NCBI GenBank assembly: GCA_964540855.1
Contig: CAZIOI010000002.1
Coordinates: forward strand, 1 to 44,362
Source of the DNA: CAZIOI01 sp964540855
Lineage (GTDB): Bacteria > Patescibacteriota > UBA1384 > DTJR01
Reading direction: 5' to 3'
Length of the DNA: 44,362 nucleotides
Below are positions 44,040 to 44,362 of the stretch, in pieces. Position 1 is the stretch's first letter. The number at the start of each line of letters is the position of its first letter. Position numbers and translations under genes: made by a program. The notes under the pieces were generated by a model. That model saw only the letters and a program-made list of their open reading frames with translations, searched no databases and was not told the origin of the DNA.

Positions 44040-44362
44040 ATGGCGTACTTCAAAAAACAAACCGGCAACACCGGGGAAGATTTAGCGGCAAATTTCCTTA
44101 GAAAACGCGGTTATAAAATAATCTCAAGAAATCTGACCAACAAAATCGGCGAAATCGATATTTTGGCGCAAAAATGTAAAGTTATCGTTTTGATCGAGGT
44201 CAAAACAAAGTCAACCGACCGCTTTGGTGCCGGCTACGAGATGGTCAATTATTACAAAACCAAAAAGCTTCTAAATCTTGCCAAATCCCTCCAGATCAGA
44301 TACCCTAAAAGCGTAGTCAGAATAGATATAATATCGGTTGATTTATCCTCCGACCCGCCGCA
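44040..44362 (+). CDS. YraN/UPF0102 family nuclease-like protein (partial)
   Basis: The window ends within this gene; 107 residues are visible. Signature of the UPF0102 family: TGNTGEDLAANFLRKRGYKIISRNLTNKIGEIDILAQ, then VIVLIEVKTKS with the PD-(D/E)xK-like E-x-K core, and YYKTKKLLNLAK. Possibly a DNA-processing endonuclease; function not proven. Start ATG 44040; short leader without a clear Shine-Dalgarno. Confidence 0.92.
   Translation, partial: MAYFKKQTGNTGEDLAANFLRKRGYKIISRNLTNKIGEIDILAQKCKVIVLIEVKTKSTDRFGAGYEMVNYYKTKKLLNLAKSLQIRYPKSVVRIDIISVDLSSDPP

Overview
The window looks like a stretch of a small, streamlined bacterial genome of the Candidate Phyla Radiation (Patescibacteria) type. 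This is an inference from gene style. Core genes are short or pared down: AspRS without the usual GAD insertion, a DnaJ without zinc finger, and ComEC split into two genes. Many intergenic gaps are filled by short dispersed repeats of a kind common in such genomes. TGA is used as a stop, so the standard code fits.

Layout. 1-1254: yebC-ruvC (-). 1370-2036: GC-rich cassette 1 with a secreted Pro/Gly/His-rich protein (+). 2051-4346: split comEC (-). 4370-6805: exported protein, grpE, PspC and LiaF-like membrane genes (+). 6880-11084: dnaK, lipoprotein, mini-dnaJ and a membrane gene with a structured leader (+). 11240-11314: tRNA-Lys(UUU) with an 18-bp duplicate of its 3' end downstream. 11610-16147: metal-homeostasis cluster (-) with CDF-NifX fusion, ZIP, CcdA-like, DUF5320, ArsP-like permease and ArsR. 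16303-17175: GC-rich cassette 2 (+). 17249-20470: aspS, matrixin-like protease, ROK kinase (+). 20872-25814: eno (-), ytxH (+) and membrane proteins. 25903-26333: GC-rich cassette 3 (+). 26518-30423: murJ, a small membrane protein and lepA (-). 30794-31044: a very small gene with a perfect-consensus promoter (+). 31051-33857: dnaX-dnaB (-). 34122-35692: an HU/PilB-N2 fusion and a dockerin-like protein (+). 36195-37320: a GC-rich, extremely hairpin-dense island with no convincing gene. 37550-41197: dnaE (-). 41526-42924: GC-rich cassette with two distant paralogues (-). 42998 to the end: rpmA, rplS and a partial yraN (+).

The most unusual signal is a set of GC-rich, self-contained transcription units between AT-richer housekeeping genes. 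Most have a recognisable promoter, a leader hairpin, a Shine-Dalgarno site, an unrecognised protein and a terminator with an 11-16 bp perfect outer stem. The island at 36.2-37.3 kb looks like a large structured RNA and is enclosed by a ~65-bp inverted repeat. Other notable signals are a shared inverted repeat in the dnaK and dnaJ promoters (a candidate non-CIRCE heat-shock operator) and the HU domain fused to a type IV pilus ATPase N2-like domain without the ATPase.
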